Origin: Roseinatronobacter bogoriensis DSM 18756
Lineage (GTDB): Bacteria; Pseudomonadota; Alphaproteobacteria; Rhodobacterales; Rhodobacteraceae
Length of the DNA: 64,000 bases
Direction of reading: 5' to 3'
NCBI RefSeq assembly: GCF_004366635.1
Contig: NZ_SORN01000002.1
Coordinates: 1 to 64,000 of the forward strand
In this document: piece after piece, positions 8,186 to 17,867 of the stretch
Numbering within the stretch: the first letter of the stretch is position 1
Layout of the letters: the number at the start of each line of letters is the position of its first letter
Notes under the pieces: generated by a model
What the model was told of the DNA's origin: nothing
What the model saw: the letters and a program-made list of their open reading frames with translations, nothing else
Database searches by the model: none
Program-made: the position numbers and the translations under genes

Positions 8186-9127
8186 CTAGACATGTCCTGC
8201 CAGCCATCTGCCGATCATGTAATGCGCGATAGACCCATTGCGCGCAGGCAACACATGATCATGCTGGCCTGTCCAGGCAAGCAGAACCTCTTCACGAGAG
8301 AGCCAGCGCGCATCTTCCAACTCGTCATCGAGGGTAAGCGCGGTCCCCTGTGCCTGCGCGATGCAGCCGAACATCAGCGAGTTGGGGAAGGGCCAGGGCT
8401 GCGAGGCCATGTAGCGAATATGGTCCACCTGAATGCCGGTTTCTTCCCAGACTTCGCGCGCGACCGCCGTTTCCAGCGTCTCGCCCGGTTCAACAAACCC
8501 GGCCAGTGCGGAATACATACGTTCAGGCCAGCCATGAGAGCGGCCCAGCAGCAGCTTGTTTCCATGCGTCACCAGCATGATCACGACCGGATCGGTCCGG
8601 GGGAAGTGCTTGGCCGCGCAAGCCGGGCAAACGCGTTCCCAACCCGCAGCCGTGCTTTGCGTTTTTTCGCAACATGCCGCACAGAAGCGGTGTGTCCGGT
8701 GCCAGTTGAACAGCGCCCGCGCCGTCGCTGCGAGTGCAGCTTCCACAGCGGGAATCTGCATCATGGCCAGCCGCAATTCGCCAAAATATGCCCCTTTGGG
8801 CGCAGTCGGATGGATCTGAATGCTGGTATCGGTGAACATGGCCAGCGCCGCACGATCAAGTGCATCTGGCTCCCAAGACGAAATATCGGCGGCAAAAATA
8901 TTACGGCCCTCATGCTCACCCAGATAAAGGAAGGGCTGCTTTGCATAGGCCAGAATTGGATCACTTGCCCCTGACCAGCACAGCGCTTGCGCACCAAGGT
9001 GCGGTTTGCCGCGCCAAAGGGGCAGGATGCGGGTTTGCGGATCAGCCAGCGCCGATGCGAGCGCAGCCGCATCAGTTCGAAACTGCGCCTTACGAGAGTG
9101 CCATTCATGGCCAAAGGCAAAGCGCAT
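8186..9127 (-). CDS. nudC: NADH pyrophosphatase (NudC-type Nudix hydrolase)
   Basis: 313 residues. A zinc ribbon is present (CAACCEK ... CPACAAKHFPRTDP), then the Nudix box GFVEPGETLETAVAREVWEETGI with every catalytic glutamate, then SQPWPFPNS, the motif that marks the NADH-pyrophosphatase subgroup. It splits NAD(H) to NMN(H) and AMP; E. coli NudC also removes NAD caps from RNA. The start at 9127 has a strong GGAG about eight bases upstream, so the longer frame to 9274 is not used. cpdB is divergent. Confidence 0.95.
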   Translation of the reverse strand: MRFAFGHEWHSRKAQFRTDAAALASALADPQTRILPLWRGKPHLGAQALCWSGASDPILAYAKQPFLYLGEHEGRNIFAADISSWEPDALDRAALAMFTDTSIQIHPTAPKGAYFGELRLAMMQIPAVEAALAATARALFNWHRTHRFCAACCEKTQSTAAGWERVCPACAAKHFPRTDPVVIMLVTHGNKLLLGRSHGWPERMYSALAGFVEPGETLETAVAREVWEETGIQVDHIRYMASQPWPFPNSLMFGCIAQAQGTALTLDDELEDARWLSREEVLLAWTGQHDHVLPARNGSIAHYMIGRWLAGHV

Positions 9128-9345
9128 GTTATCTCCTGTCTCCTCCAACGATGCTGCTTTTGCAGTTTTTTCCTTCAAGAGCAACCGCCTGCTTGCGCGC
9201 GATACTCTCAATGGTTGTGCGGGCGGGTGCCGTGTCGTAATGTGAAATCCATGCAACCCGGCGATTTGACACAAAATAACCTCGTTTCTGGCCGAAATTT
9301 ACCCAGCCGATAGCTACACTAGAAAGAGAGATGTAATGTAACGGT

Positions 9346-11307
9346 ATGCAGAGTGACATGACACAGCATTTGAATTCATTTGATCGCAGCCAGGAAATTT
9401 CAGCCGCTGTGGACTTGCGGATCATGGAAACGACGGATTTGCACGTTCATTTGCATCCATATGACTACTATGCAGATTGTCCCGATCCAGACCTTGGTCT
9501 GGCACGATTGGCGGAACTGATTGACCATGCGCGCCATCAGGTTCCGAATTGCCTGCTGTTTGACAATGGCGATTTCTTGCAAGGCACCCCAGTGGGCGAT
9601 TTCTTTGCCTATGACCGGGGCGTTCGTGCGGGCGAGGTGCATCCCGTCATCGCTGCGATGAATGCGCTGCGCTACGATGCAATTACCTTGGGCAATCATG
9701 AATTCAATTACGGTCTGGAATTTCTGATGGGGTCACTCTCGCAGGCACAATTCCCGACAGTCTCTGCAAATATCTTGCGCAAGACAGGGCGTGGGCCGCT
9801 GTTCGACAAGCATCTTTTTCGGCCCTATCGCCTGCTTCAGCGTGATGTGATCGACCGTGCGGGCCAGTCAAAGTCGATATGTGTCGGTGTTATCGGCGTT
9901 GCACCTGCACAGATCACGGTTTGGGAGCGCCAGCATCTTGATGGGCGTATCCAGACCCGTGACATGGTCGACTCGGTCAAGGCATGGGTGCCCGAAATGC
10001 GCGAGGCAGGCGCAGATATCGTCGTGGTTCTGGCGCATTCCGGTATCGGAGCAAGCCAGCACACCGATCTGATGGAAAACGCTGTCAGCCCGCTGGCGCG
10101 GATCGAAGGGGTTGACCTGATCCTGTGTGGCCACAGCCATCAGGTTTTCCCGTCGCCGCGATTTGCTGGGGTTCCTGGGGTAGATGTGGAGCGTGGCACG
10201 ATCTGGGGCACGCCGACAGTCATGAGCGGGTTCTTCGGGTCGCATCTGGGGCTGGTTGACATGACGCTGCTACAGGATGGCGGCAAATGGCATGTTGTTA
10301 ATACACAAGTCACGACGCGCGCGCTGCGAGAGGCGTCATTGCATTTCGCGCAGCCCGCACCGTTGGAAGGGCTTATGCCGCTGCGCAGCCCCGCTGTTCG
10401 CAGGATCGTGTCATCCGCGCATGATGCGGTGCTGGACAAGATCCGCCAGCCCGTTGGCCAGTCTGAAACAGCGATCAATAGTTTCTTTGCCTATCTTGGG
10501 CGCAACGCAGCAACGGCGCTTGTGGCCCATGCCCAGAAAGAATTTGTATCCGACCACCTGAAAGACAGCCCGCTTGGTGCATTGCCATTGCTGTCCGCCG
10601 TGTCGCCCGCAAAGGTTGGCGGGTTTGGCGGTGCACGCAATTTCACCAATATTGACGCAGGCAAGATGACGCTGCGCGCGCTTGCCGATCTTTATGTCTT
10701 TCCCAACCGCATTGCTGCCTGTCGCCTCAGCGGGGCCGATGTCCTGTTATGGCTTGAGCGCGCCGCGTCTGCGTTCCGGCAACTTGAACCGGGGCAGGAT
10801 GCGCAGGATTTGATCGATCCCGCCTTTCCCGGGTATAATTTCGAAATAATTTATGGGCTGGATTACACGATCGACCTTATGTCGCCCGCGCGTTTTGGTC
10901 CTGACGGGCGCGAGATTGACGCCAGCTATTCACGCATCAAAGATGTGACGCTGAACGGCGCGCCGTTGGATCTGGACGCGGAAATCATTCTGTGCACCAA
11001 CAGTTTTCGCGCGCAGGGTGCGGGTGGCTTCGCGGGCACGGGGTTTGAAGGTGTGGTTCTGGAACATCCGGCCATAACCCGCGATATCCTGAGCGACTAT
11101 GTGCGGGCGCATTCACCGCTGAATGTTTCCGCGAATTCACCGTTCCGCTTGCACGCCGATCCGGGTGTCTCGGCCATTTTGCGCACAGGGGTTGCGGCCC
11201 ATAGCCACCTTGATCTGATCGCGGATTTTGAACCAGAGATACAGGGGATCGACAAGAATGGCTTCCTGAAGCTGAAGCTGTGCATGGGCGAACCCCAAGG
11301 TCATTGA
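9346..11307 (+). CDS. cpdB: 2',3'-cyclic-nucleotide 2'-phosphodiesterase / 3'-nucleotidase
   Basis: 653 residues in the 5'-nucleotidase superfamily. The N-terminal metallophosphatase domain has DLHVHLHPYD, LLFDNGDFLQGT, TLGNHEFNYGLEF, VVLAHSGIG and LCGHSHQVF, the di-metal ligands and the catalytic His-Asp region. The C-terminal domain (from ~380) has INSFFAYLGRNA and NSFRAQGAGGF, involved in substrate binding. It degrades 2',3'-cyclic nucleotides from RNA breakdown. E. coli CpdB is periplasmic, yet no signal peptide is visible: the N-terminus is polar and reaches the first motif by residue ~30. Met5 (9358) is an alternative start. Confidence 0.9.
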   Translation: MQSDMTQHLNSFDRSQEISAAVDLRIMETTDLHVHLHPYDYYADCPDPDLGLARLAELIDHARHQVPNCLLFDNGDFLQGTPVGDFFAYDRGVRAGEVHPVIAAMNALRYDAITLGNHEFNYGLEFLMGSLSQAQFPTVSANILRKTGRGPLFDKHLFRPYRLLQRDVIDRAGQSKSICVGVIGVAPAQITVWERQHLDGRIQTRDMVDSVKAWVPEMREAGADIVVVLAHSGIGASQHTDLMENAVSPLARIEGVDLILCGHSHQVFPSPRFAGVPGVDVERGTIWGTPTVMSGFFGSHLGLVDMTLLQDGGKWHVVNTQVTTRALREASLHFAQPAPLEGLMPLRSPAVRRIVSSAHDAVLDKIRQPVGQSETAINSFFAYLGRNAATALVAHAQKEFVSDHLKDSPLGALPLLSAVSPAKVGGFGGARNFTNIDAGKMTLRALADLYVFPNRIAACRLSGADVLLWLERAASAFRQLEPGQDAQDLIDPAFPGYNFEIIYGLDYTIDLMSPARFGPDGREIDASYSRIKDVTLNGAPLDLDAEIILCTNSFRAQGAGGFAGTGFEGVVLEHPAITRDILSDYVRAHSPLNVSANSPFRLHADPGVSAILRTGVAAHSHLDLIADFEPEIQGIDKNGFLKLKLCMGEPQGH

Positions 11308-11471
11308 CGCAGGCAGGGTTGGCTATCGGGTAAATGCCGCACCAAGAGCAGATGGCGCTTGCACTTGCGCAAGCGGCGAATGGGCAGGCCCCTAAATGCT
11401 GACCCGACAAGCAGGCCCGAAAAAAGGCTTGCAAGATGCCTCTAATTTCCGATAGCACAGCGCCCAAGGAC

Positions 11472-11625
11472 ACGGGAGACACTGACGCGACAGCATCAGG
11501 GCCGAAGGAGCAACCGCCCCGGTAAACTCTCAGGCAAAAGGACCGGTCCGGGCAAACACTCTGGAGAGAGGCGCATTGCGCCCGCCGAAGGGATAGCGAT
11601 CTCAGGCGTCAAGGACAGAGGGGGC
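11472..11625 (+). promoter_or_regulatory. Tandem glycine riboswitch (gcvT motif)
   Basis: Two glycine aptamers in series upstream of gcvT. The first (about 11474-11552) shows GGGAGAC, GCCGAAGGAGCAA and CTCTCAGGCAAAAGGACC. The second (about 11560-11625) shows TGGAGAGAG, GCCGAAGGGAT and TCAGGCGTCAAGGACAGAG. These match the conserved cores of the gcvT RNA, which turns on glycine cleavage genes when glycine is abundant. No clear terminator lies between it and gcvT (ATG 11687), so control may be on translation. The rest of the 11308-11686 gap holds only a small hairpin (GCTTGC...GCAAGC near 11350). Confidence 0.93.
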
Positions 11626-11686
11626 ATGCAGACGGCGCGAGCCGCGATCATGAACCCGGCCTTAGGGCCCGATTGACAGAGGCGCC

Positions 11687-12826
11687 ATGCCAGAGCAGTT
11701 GACTGAATTAAAGCAGACCCCGTTGCGCGCCTTGCACCAGAACCTTGGCGCGAAAATGGTGCCTTTTGCAGGCTATTCCATGCCCGTCCAATACCCTATG
11801 GGCGTTATGGCCGAACATTTGCACACCCGCGCCGAGTGTGGCTTGTTCGATGTCAGCCATATGGGGCAGGTGATCCTGACGCCAACAGATGGAATTGCCG
11901 CGCTCGAAGCAGGGCTTGAAGCATTGATGCCGGTTGCAGTCTCTGGCTTGGCGGAAGGGCGTCAACGCTACGGGATGTTCACCAATGCCGAGGGCGGCAT
12001 TCTGGATGACCTAATGTTCGCAAACCGTGGGGATCATCTGTTTGTGGTGGTGAATGCTGCGTGTAAGGCGGCGGATATTGCCCATATGCAGGCGCATCTG
12101 TCCGACGTGGCGCTGGTGGAACCTGTGACTGATCGTGCCTTGCTGGCCTTGCAGGGGCCACAGGCGGAAAAGGTGCTGGCAAGTCTGGTGCCGGATATCC
12201 GGGGAATGCGCTTCATGGATGTGCTGAGCGTTGACACTGTGTTTGGCGCGCTGTGGATTTCACGGTCCGGCTACACGGGCGAAGACGGGTTTGAGATATC
12301 CATTCCCGCGGCCACCGCGCCAGATTTCGCGCGTTTGCTTCTGGACCTGCCAGAAGTGGCCCCGATCGGGTTGGGCGCGCGCGACAGCTTGCGCCTTGAG
12401 GCCGGCTTGTGCCTGTATGGGCATGACATAGACACCACGACAAGCCCGGTGCAGGCGGGGCTTGGCTGGGCGATCCAGAAATCCCGCAGGGCAGGGGGCG
12501 CGCGTGAAGGGGGCTTTCCCGGCGCTGAGCGCATTCTTGATGAACTGGCCAATGGCACTGCCAATCAGCGTGTCGGGCTGCAACCTCAGACCCGTGCCCC
12601 AATGCGCGAAGGCACCCAGATATGGGATGCGCCCGAGGGTGGCCAGCTGGTCGGCCACGTCACTTCTGGCGGTTTTGGTCCCTCTCTTGGTGCACCGATT
12701 GCAATGGGTTATGCTGAACGCGGATGTGCTGCAACCGGAACCGAGCTCTGGGGCGAGGTGCGCGGCAAGCGCCTACCTGTGACGGTCTGTGACCTTCCAT
12801 TTCGACCTTCCACCTACAAGCGCTGA
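11687..12826 (+). CDS. gcvT: Aminomethyltransferase (glycine cleavage T protein)
   Basis: 379 residues. N-terminal landmarks are MVPFAGYSMPVQYP and CGLFDVSHMGQ; further on are RSGYTGEDGFEI and GLGARDSLRLEAGLCLYGHD, the folate-binding region with its catalytic aspartate. It takes the aminomethyl group from lipoylated GcvH to tetrahydrofolate, giving 5,10-methylene-THF and ammonia. First gene after the glycine riboswitch; gcvH follows 12 bases later. Confidence 0.97.
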   Translation: MPEQLTELKQTPLRALHQNLGAKMVPFAGYSMPVQYPMGVMAEHLHTRAECGLFDVSHMGQVILTPTDGIAALEAGLEALMPVAVSGLAEGRQRYGMFTNAEGGILDDLMFANRGDHLFVVVNAACKAADIAHMQAHLSDVALVEPVTDRALLALQGPQAEKVLASLVPDIRGMRFMDVLSVDTVFGALWISRSGYTGEDGFEISIPAATAPDFARLLLDLPEVAPIGLGARDSLRLEAGLCLYGHDIDTTTSPVQAGLGWAIQKSRRAGGAREGGFPGAERILDELANGTANQRVGLQPQTRAPMREGTQIWDAPEGGQLVGHVTSGGFGPSLGAPIAMGYAERGCAATGTELWGEVRGKRLPVTVCDLPFRPSTYKR

Positions 12827-12838
12827 GGAGCGTTTCTG

Positions 12839-13198
12839 ATGAAATATACTGAAGAACATGAATGGCTGCGCGTCGAAGGCGATGTCGTGGTTGTGGGCAT
12901 CACCGAACACGCCGCCGAGCAATTGGGCGATGTGGTCTTTGTGGAACTCCCCGAGCTTGAGGCACAGGTCGTCAAGGGGGATGAGGTCTGCGTCATCGAA
13001 TCCGTCAAGGCTGCATCCGACATCCTTGCCCCGGTCGATGGTGAAATTGTCGAAGTGAATGATGCACTCAGCGACAATCCCGGACTGGTGAACGAAGACC
13101 CACAGGGCGATGCATGGTTTTTCAAGATGAAACTCGATGATCTGCGGGTGCTTGAGGATTTCATGACCGAGGATGAATATAAGGAATTTCTTGGCTGA
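12839..13198 (+). CDS. gcvH: Glycine cleavage system H protein
   Basis: 119 residues. The lipoylation site is Lys57 in [10 protein letters not shown], in a single biotinyl/lipoyl-type domain. GcvH shuttles the aminomethyl group between GcvP, GcvT and lipoamide dehydrogenase. It is separated from gcvP by about 100 bases that hold a GCGCCCC/GGGGCGC hairpin (13222-13248). Confidence 0.97.
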   Translation: MKYTEEHEWLRVEGDVVVVGITEHAAEQLGDVVFVELPELEAQVVKGDEVCVIESVKAASDILAPVDGEIVEVNDALSDNPGLVNEDPQGDAWFFKMKLDDLRVLEDFMTEDEYKEFLG

Positions 13199-13301
13199 AC
13201 TACGTTGCAAGATCACAGGCCGCGCCCCTGCCACGCAGCTGGGGGCGCAGCCACCAGCGCTGCGCCTACGCGCATGATTTCCGGCAATCACAAGGTACAT
13301 G

Positions 13302-16142
13302 ATGTCTTATACCCCAATCGCCTATAACCCCTATGATTTCGCAAATCGTCGCCATATCGGCCCGACGCCTGAAGAAATGGCTGCGATGCTGGCAGAACTG
13401 GGCTGTGACTCGCTGGACCAGTTGATCGGGCAAACCATTCCCGCTGACCTGCGCCAATCCGATCCGCTGACATGGGCGCCCTTGTCCGAAGGCGAGTTGC
13501 TGGCGAAACTGCGCGCGGTTGGGGCGAAGAATAAGGTCATGACCTCGCTTATCGGGCAGGGCTATTATGGCACCGTTACCCCGCCTGCGATCCAGCGCAA
13601 TATTTTTGAAAATCCCGCATGGTACACGGCCTACACCCCCTATCAGCCCGAGATTGCGCAGGGGCGGCTTGAGGCGCTGCTGAATTTTCAGACAATGGTG
13701 GCCGATCTGACGGGCTTGCCTGTGGCCAATGCCTCGCTTCTGGATGAATCCACCGCTTGCGCCGAAGCAATGGTCATGGCGCAGCGCGTCGCCAAATCCA
13801 AGGCAACCGCCTTCTTTATCGACAAGAATTGTCACCCCCAGAATATCGCCGTGATGCAGACACGCGCCGCACCGCTTGGCATTGACCTGATTATCGACGA
13901 CCCGGACAAGCTGGAGGCCGACAAGGTTTTCGGGGCCATTTTCCAATATCCGGGCACCTATGGCGACCTGCGCGATTTCACTGGGGCTGTTGCCGCGCTG
14001 CATGATGCGCGCGCCATCGCCATTATGGCAACTGATCTGCTGGCACTGACCATGATCCGCGAACCCGGTGCCATCGGGGCCGATATTGCCGTGGGCAGCG
14101 CACAACGCTTTGGCGTGCCTATGGGGTATGGCGGCCCCCATGCGGCCTTTATTGCATGCGCTGATGCTTACAAGCGGTCGCTGCCGGGGCGTTTGGTGGG
14201 CGTCAGCGTGGATGCACGCGGCAACAAGGCATATCGCCTGTCCCTGCAAACCCGTGAGCAGCATATCCGCCGAGAGAAGGCCACCAGCAATGTCTGCACC
14301 GCACAGGCGCTTCTGGCGGTCATGGCATCCATGTATGCGGTGTTTCACGGCCCCAAGGGGCTGCGCGCCATAGCAGAGCGGGTGCATTTCCTGACCCAGC
14401 GCCTGTATCGTGCCTTGCGCGCGGCTGGCGCGCATGTGGTTGTGAAAGAGTTTTTTGACACGATCACGGTTGATGTGGGCGTCGGGCAGGCGGGTATTCT
14501 GGCCGCAGCCCGTGCCGAGGGGCTGAACCTGCGCAAGATCGGGACCAGCCATGTCGGCATCTCGCTGGATGAAACGACAGATGAACAGGTGTTGATGCGC
14601 GTGCTTCGCGCCTTCGGGATCGAAGGGGTGCCACCGCATCGCGGTGATCTGGGTTTTTCGGACGCGTTCATCCGCGCCAGTGACTATCTGACCCACCCGA
14701 TCTTTGACATGAACCGGGCCGAGACGGAAATGATGCGCTACATGCGCCGCCTTGCCGACCGTGATCTGGCGCTTGACCGCGCCATGATCCCTCTTGGGTC
14801 TTGCACGATGAAACTGAATGCCGCCGCCGAGATGATGCCGCTGTCATGGCCGGAATTCGCATCATTGCACCCGTTCTGCCCGCCCGATCAGGCACAGGGC
14901 TATGCCGAGGCAATCTCGGACCTGAAGGCCAAACTTTGCGAGATTACGGGCTATGATGCGATGTCGATGCAGCCCAATTCCGGCGCGCAGGGCGAATATG
15001 CGGGGCTATTGACCATTCAGGCCTATCACCGCGCACGCGGGCAGGGGCATCGCGATATCTGCCTGATTCCGATGTCGGCGCATGGCACCAACCCCGCCAG
15101 CGCCCAGATGTGTGGAATGCAGGTGGTGGTGGTGAAATCCTCTGCCAATGGCGATGTTGATCTGGATGATTTCCGCGAAAAGGCGGCCAAGGCGGGTGAC
15201 CGGCTGGCGGCTTGCATGATTACCTATCCGTCTACGCATGGCGTGTTCGAAGAAACCGTGCGCGAGGTGTGTCATATCACACATGATCACGGCGGGCAGG
15301 TCTATATCGACGGGGCGAACCTGAACGCCATGGTCGGGCTGGTCAAGCCGGGCGAGATCGGGGGCGATGTCTCGCACCTGAACCTGCACAAGACCTTTGC
15401 CATTCCGCATGGTGGCGGCGGGCCGGGCATGGGGCCGATTGGCGTCAAGGCGCATCTGGCACCCTTCTTGCCGGGCCACCCCGAAATCGGCGGGGCAGAG
15501 GGGCCGGTATCGGCGGCACCTTACGGTTCTGCCTCGATCCTGCTGATTTCTTGGGCCTATTGCCTGATGATGGGCGGGCCAGGGCTGACACAGGCAACGC
15601 GCGTGGCGATTCTGAACGCTAATTACATCGCAGCCCGGCTTTCGGGATCCTATGACATTCTGTTCATGGGCAACAAAGGCCGCATCGCGCATGAGTGCAT
15701 TCTGGACACGCGCCCCTTTGCCGAAGCGGGCATTACGGTGGATGATATCGCAAAGCGTCTGATCGACAACGGTTTCCACGCGCCGACCATGAGTTGGCCA
15801 GTCTCGGGCACCCTGATGGTCGAGCCGACGGAGTCTGAGAACAAGGCCGAGATCGACCGCTTTGTCACAGCATTGCTGTCCATCCGAGAGGAGATTCGCG
15901 CGGTCGAGACAGGCGAGATTGATGCCGAAAACAACCCGCTGAAACACGCCCCGCACACGGTCGAAGACCTGATCGCGGATTGGAACCGCCCCTATTCGCG
16001 CGAACAGGGCTGTTTCCCGCCTGCCAGCTTTCGGGGCGACAAATATTGGCCGCCAGTCGGGCGCGTGGATAATGTCTATGGAGACCGCAATCTGGTTTGC
16101 ACCTGCCCGCCGGTTGAAAGCTATGCCGAAGCGGCGCAATAG
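13302..16142 (+). CDS. gcvP: Glycine dehydrogenase (decarboxylating), P protein
   Basis: 946 residues, the long homodimeric form that joins the two halves which are separate proteins in some bacteria. The PLP lysine is Lys697 in [28 protein letters not shown] near the start and [13 protein letters not shown] at ~500 are also family landmarks. It decarboxylates glycine and passes the aminomethyl group to GcvH. ATG 13302 is preferred over ATG 13299 because AAGG (13292-13295) is six bases from it. Confidence 0.97.
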   Translation: MSYTPIAYNPYDFANRRHIGPTPEEMAAMLAELGCDSLDQLIGQTIPADLRQSDPLTWAPLSEGELLAKLRAVGAKNKVMTSLIGQGYYGTVTPPAIQRNIFENPAWYTAYTPYQPEIAQGRLEALLNFQTMVADLTGLPVANASLLDESTACAEAMVMAQRVAKSKATAFFIDKNCHPQNIAVMQTRAAPLGIDLIIDDPDKLEADKVFGAIFQYPGTYGDLRDFTGAVAALHDARAIAIMATDLLALTMIREPGAIGADIAVGSAQRFGVPMGYGGPHAAFIACADAYKRSLPGRLVGVSVDARGNKAYRLSLQTREQHIRREKATSNVCTAQALLAVMASMYAVFHGPKGLRAIAERVHFLTQRLYRALRAAGAHVVVKEFFDTITVDVGVGQAGILAAARAEGLNLRKIGTSHVGISLDETTDEQVLMRVLRAFGIEGVPPHRGDLGFSDAFIRASDYLTHPIFDMNRAETEMMRYMRRLADRDLALDRAMIPLGSCTMKLNAAAEMMPLSWPEFASLHPFCPPDQAQGYAEAISDLKAKLCEITGYDAMSMQPNSGAQGEYAGLLTIQAYHRARGQGHRDICLIPMSAHGTNPASAQMCGMQVVVVKSSANGDVDLDDFREKAAKAGDRLAACMITYPSTHGVFEETVREVCHITHDHGGQVYIDGANLNAMVGLVKPGEIGGDVSHLNLHKTFAIPHGGGGPGMGPIGVKAHLAPFLPGHPEIGGAEGPVSAAPYGSASILLISWAYCLMMGGPGLTQATRVAILNANYIAARLSGSYDILFMGNKGRIAHECILDTRPFAEAGITVDDIAKRLIDNGFHAPTMSWPVSGTLMVEPTESENKAEIDRFVTALLSIREEIRAVETGEIDAENNPLKHAPHTVEDLIADWNRPYSREQGCFPPASFRGDKYWPPVGRVDNVYGDRNLVCTCPPVESYAEAAQ

Positions 16143-16204
16143 TACCGTCTGAAAACAGGGTGGCGGCTGTGCAGGCGTAAGCCGTGCATCCGGTTGCGGG
16201 GGGC

Positions 16205-16315
16205 AAGGGTGTCAGCCCGTCGCGTATCGACGGGCCGCCCCACGGCTCAAACTGATGTAGATCTGGCAGTGCATCGCCGCACTGCTGCCCAACGATGCGC
16301 GGCTTGTCGCAGGTA
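16205..16315 (-). repeat. Intergenic repeat element, copy D (reverse, degenerate)
   Basis: Lies in the gap between the convergent ends of gcvP and trpE. Read on the minus strand, 16221-16245 matches the core of element C (near CCGTGGGG and CGGCCCGTCGATACGCG) with two substitutions and one deletion. Weaker similarity continues to ~16310 (AAGCCGCGCATCG-like sequence). Nothing else is seen in the gap. Confidence 0.5.
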
Positions 16316-16334
16316 TCAAGCGCCCTTCAAGACG

Positions 16335-17861
16335 CTATCCGTTCCCGCCCGTAAACCGCCCTGCATCCTCTGCCGCGCGGCGTAATGCGCGGGATTTATT
16401 GACAGTCTCCATATACTCCGCCTCGGGGTCACTGTCATAGACAACACCGCCGCCCGCCTGAATATATAGCGTCTCATCCTTCAGAACCGCAGTGCGCAGG
16501 CAGATGCACATATCCATCTCGCCATTTGCGGCGAAGTAGCCAGCACCGCCACCATAAACACCGCGTTTTTCCGGCTCCAACTCGTCAATGATCTGCATCG
16601 CGCGCACTTTCGGTGCGCCGGAAACGGTGCCGGCAGGCAGGCCCGCCAAGAGGGCAGACAAGGCATCCTGCCCCTCGGCCAGTTCACCTACCACGTTAGA
16701 GACAATATGCATCACATGGCTGTAGCGCTCGATGATGAATTCCTCGGTCGGGCGCACAGTCCCGATTTTGGCCACACGCCCCACATCATTGCGCCCAAGA
16801 TCCAGCAGCATCAGATGCTCTGCCAGTTCTTTCTGGTCGGCCAGAAGGTCGGCCTCATGCGCGCGGTCTTCCTCGGGTGTGGCACCGCGTGGTCGGGTGC
16901 CGGCAATCGGCCGGATCGTCACCTCACCCTCGCGCAGGCGCACCAGAATTTCCGGGCTGGCCCCGATGATCTGGAAATTGCCGTCGCTAGACCCAAAATC
17001 GAAATAGAACATGAAGGGCGACGGGTTGGTGCGCCGCAGTGAACGATAGAGCGCGAAAGGCGGCAGCGCAAAGCGCTGCGACCAGCGCTGCGATGGCACT
17101 ACCTGAAAAATATCCCCTGCGCGGATATATTCCTTGGCGGTTTCAACTGCGGCCAGATAATCCGCCTTGGCGAAATTAGAAACAGGCTCGCCAATCGGGG
17201 CCGTGTCATTGCGCAATTCACGCGGCGCTTGTGGAACGCCGCGTTCCAGATCGCGCACGGCATCCATCACCCGCTCGGCGGCCTGTGCATAGGCCGCGCG
17301 CGCCGACAGGCCAGATCCGGCCCATGCGGGCGAGACGACGATCACTTCACCCTTGACCCCGTCCAGCACCGCCACGACCGAGGGGCGCAACATCACAGCG
17401 TCCGGCACATTGATCGGGTCAGGGTTCACATCGGGCAGGTGTTCCACCAACCGGATCATGTCATAGCCCAGATACCCAAACAGCCCGACAGAGGCAGCGG
17501 GCAACCCTTCGGGCATGGTCATCCGGCTTTCAGCAAGCACTGCGCGCAGCGTGTCAAGCGGATGGCCGTCCATCGCGCTCCATGCGTCAGGGTCAAACCG
17601 CGCCTCGCGGTTGATCCGGCTGGCACCATCGCGGCACTCCCAGATCAGATCAGGTTTCATTCCGATCATGGAGTAGCGCCCGCGCACCTCGCCGCCGGTG
17701 ACAGATTCCAGAATGAAACTGTCTCTGCTGGCGCCCGCAAGTTTCAGGTAGAGTGATACGGGCGTGTCCAGATCCGCCGCCAGACGGGTGTAAACCAGTT
17801 GGTTCTCGCCGCGCTGCCAGCCAGCCTCAAATGTCGCGAAATCAGGGGTGAACTGGGGCAT
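16335..17861 (-). CDS. trpE: Anthranilate synthase component I
   Basis: 508 residues. Chorismate-binding domain motifs are all present: IRPIAGTRPRG, LLADQKELAEHLMLLDLGRND, RYSHVMHIVSNV, GAPKVRAMQIIDELEP and GVYGGGAGYF. The N-terminal FILESVTGGEVRGRYS is the tryptophan feedback site (LLES...S type). With TrpG it makes anthranilate from chorismate and glutamine. No trpG is nearby. Its ATG is six bases after the stop of the PpiD-like gene, so the two are probably co-transcribed. Confidence 0.96.
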   Translation of the reverse strand: MPQFTPDFATFEAGWQRGENQLVYTRLAADLDTPVSLYLKLAGASRDSFILESVTGGEVRGRYSMIGMKPDLIWECRDGASRINREARFDPDAWSAMDGHPLDTLRAVLAESRMTMPEGLPAASVGLFGYLGYDMIRLVEHLPDVNPDPINVPDAVMLRPSVVAVLDGVKGEVIVVSPAWAGSGLSARAAYAQAAERVMDAVRDLERGVPQAPRELRNDTAPIGEPVSNFAKADYLAAVETAKEYIRAGDIFQVVPSQRWSQRFALPPFALYRSLRRTNPSPFMFYFDFGSSDGNFQIIGASPEILVRLREGEVTIRPIAGTRPRGATPEEDRAHEADLLADQKELAEHLMLLDLGRNDVGRVAKIGTVRPTEEFIIERYSHVMHIVSNVVGELAEGQDALSALLAGLPAGTVSGAPKVRAMQIIDELEPEKRGVYGGGAGYFAANGEMDMCICLRTAVLKDETLYIQAGGGVVYDSDPEAEYMETVNKSRALRRAAEDAGRFTGGNG

Positions 17862-17867
17862 GGTGCT

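Noticed and set aside
7172..8974. 600-codon open frame on the plus strand opposite moaD, pgsA and nudC
   Set aside because: The composition (many Gln, His, Cys and Arg, no motif) is that of the antisense of GC-rich genes; the three minus-strand genes have complete family signatures.
13199..13301. Sixth copy of the intergenic repeat between gcvH and gcvP
   Set aside because: Only a short GCCACCAGCGC-type match and a simple hairpin are shared; too little to call.
13266..14696. 476-codon minus-strand frame opposite gcvP
   Set aside because: Antisense shadow of a well-conserved gene.
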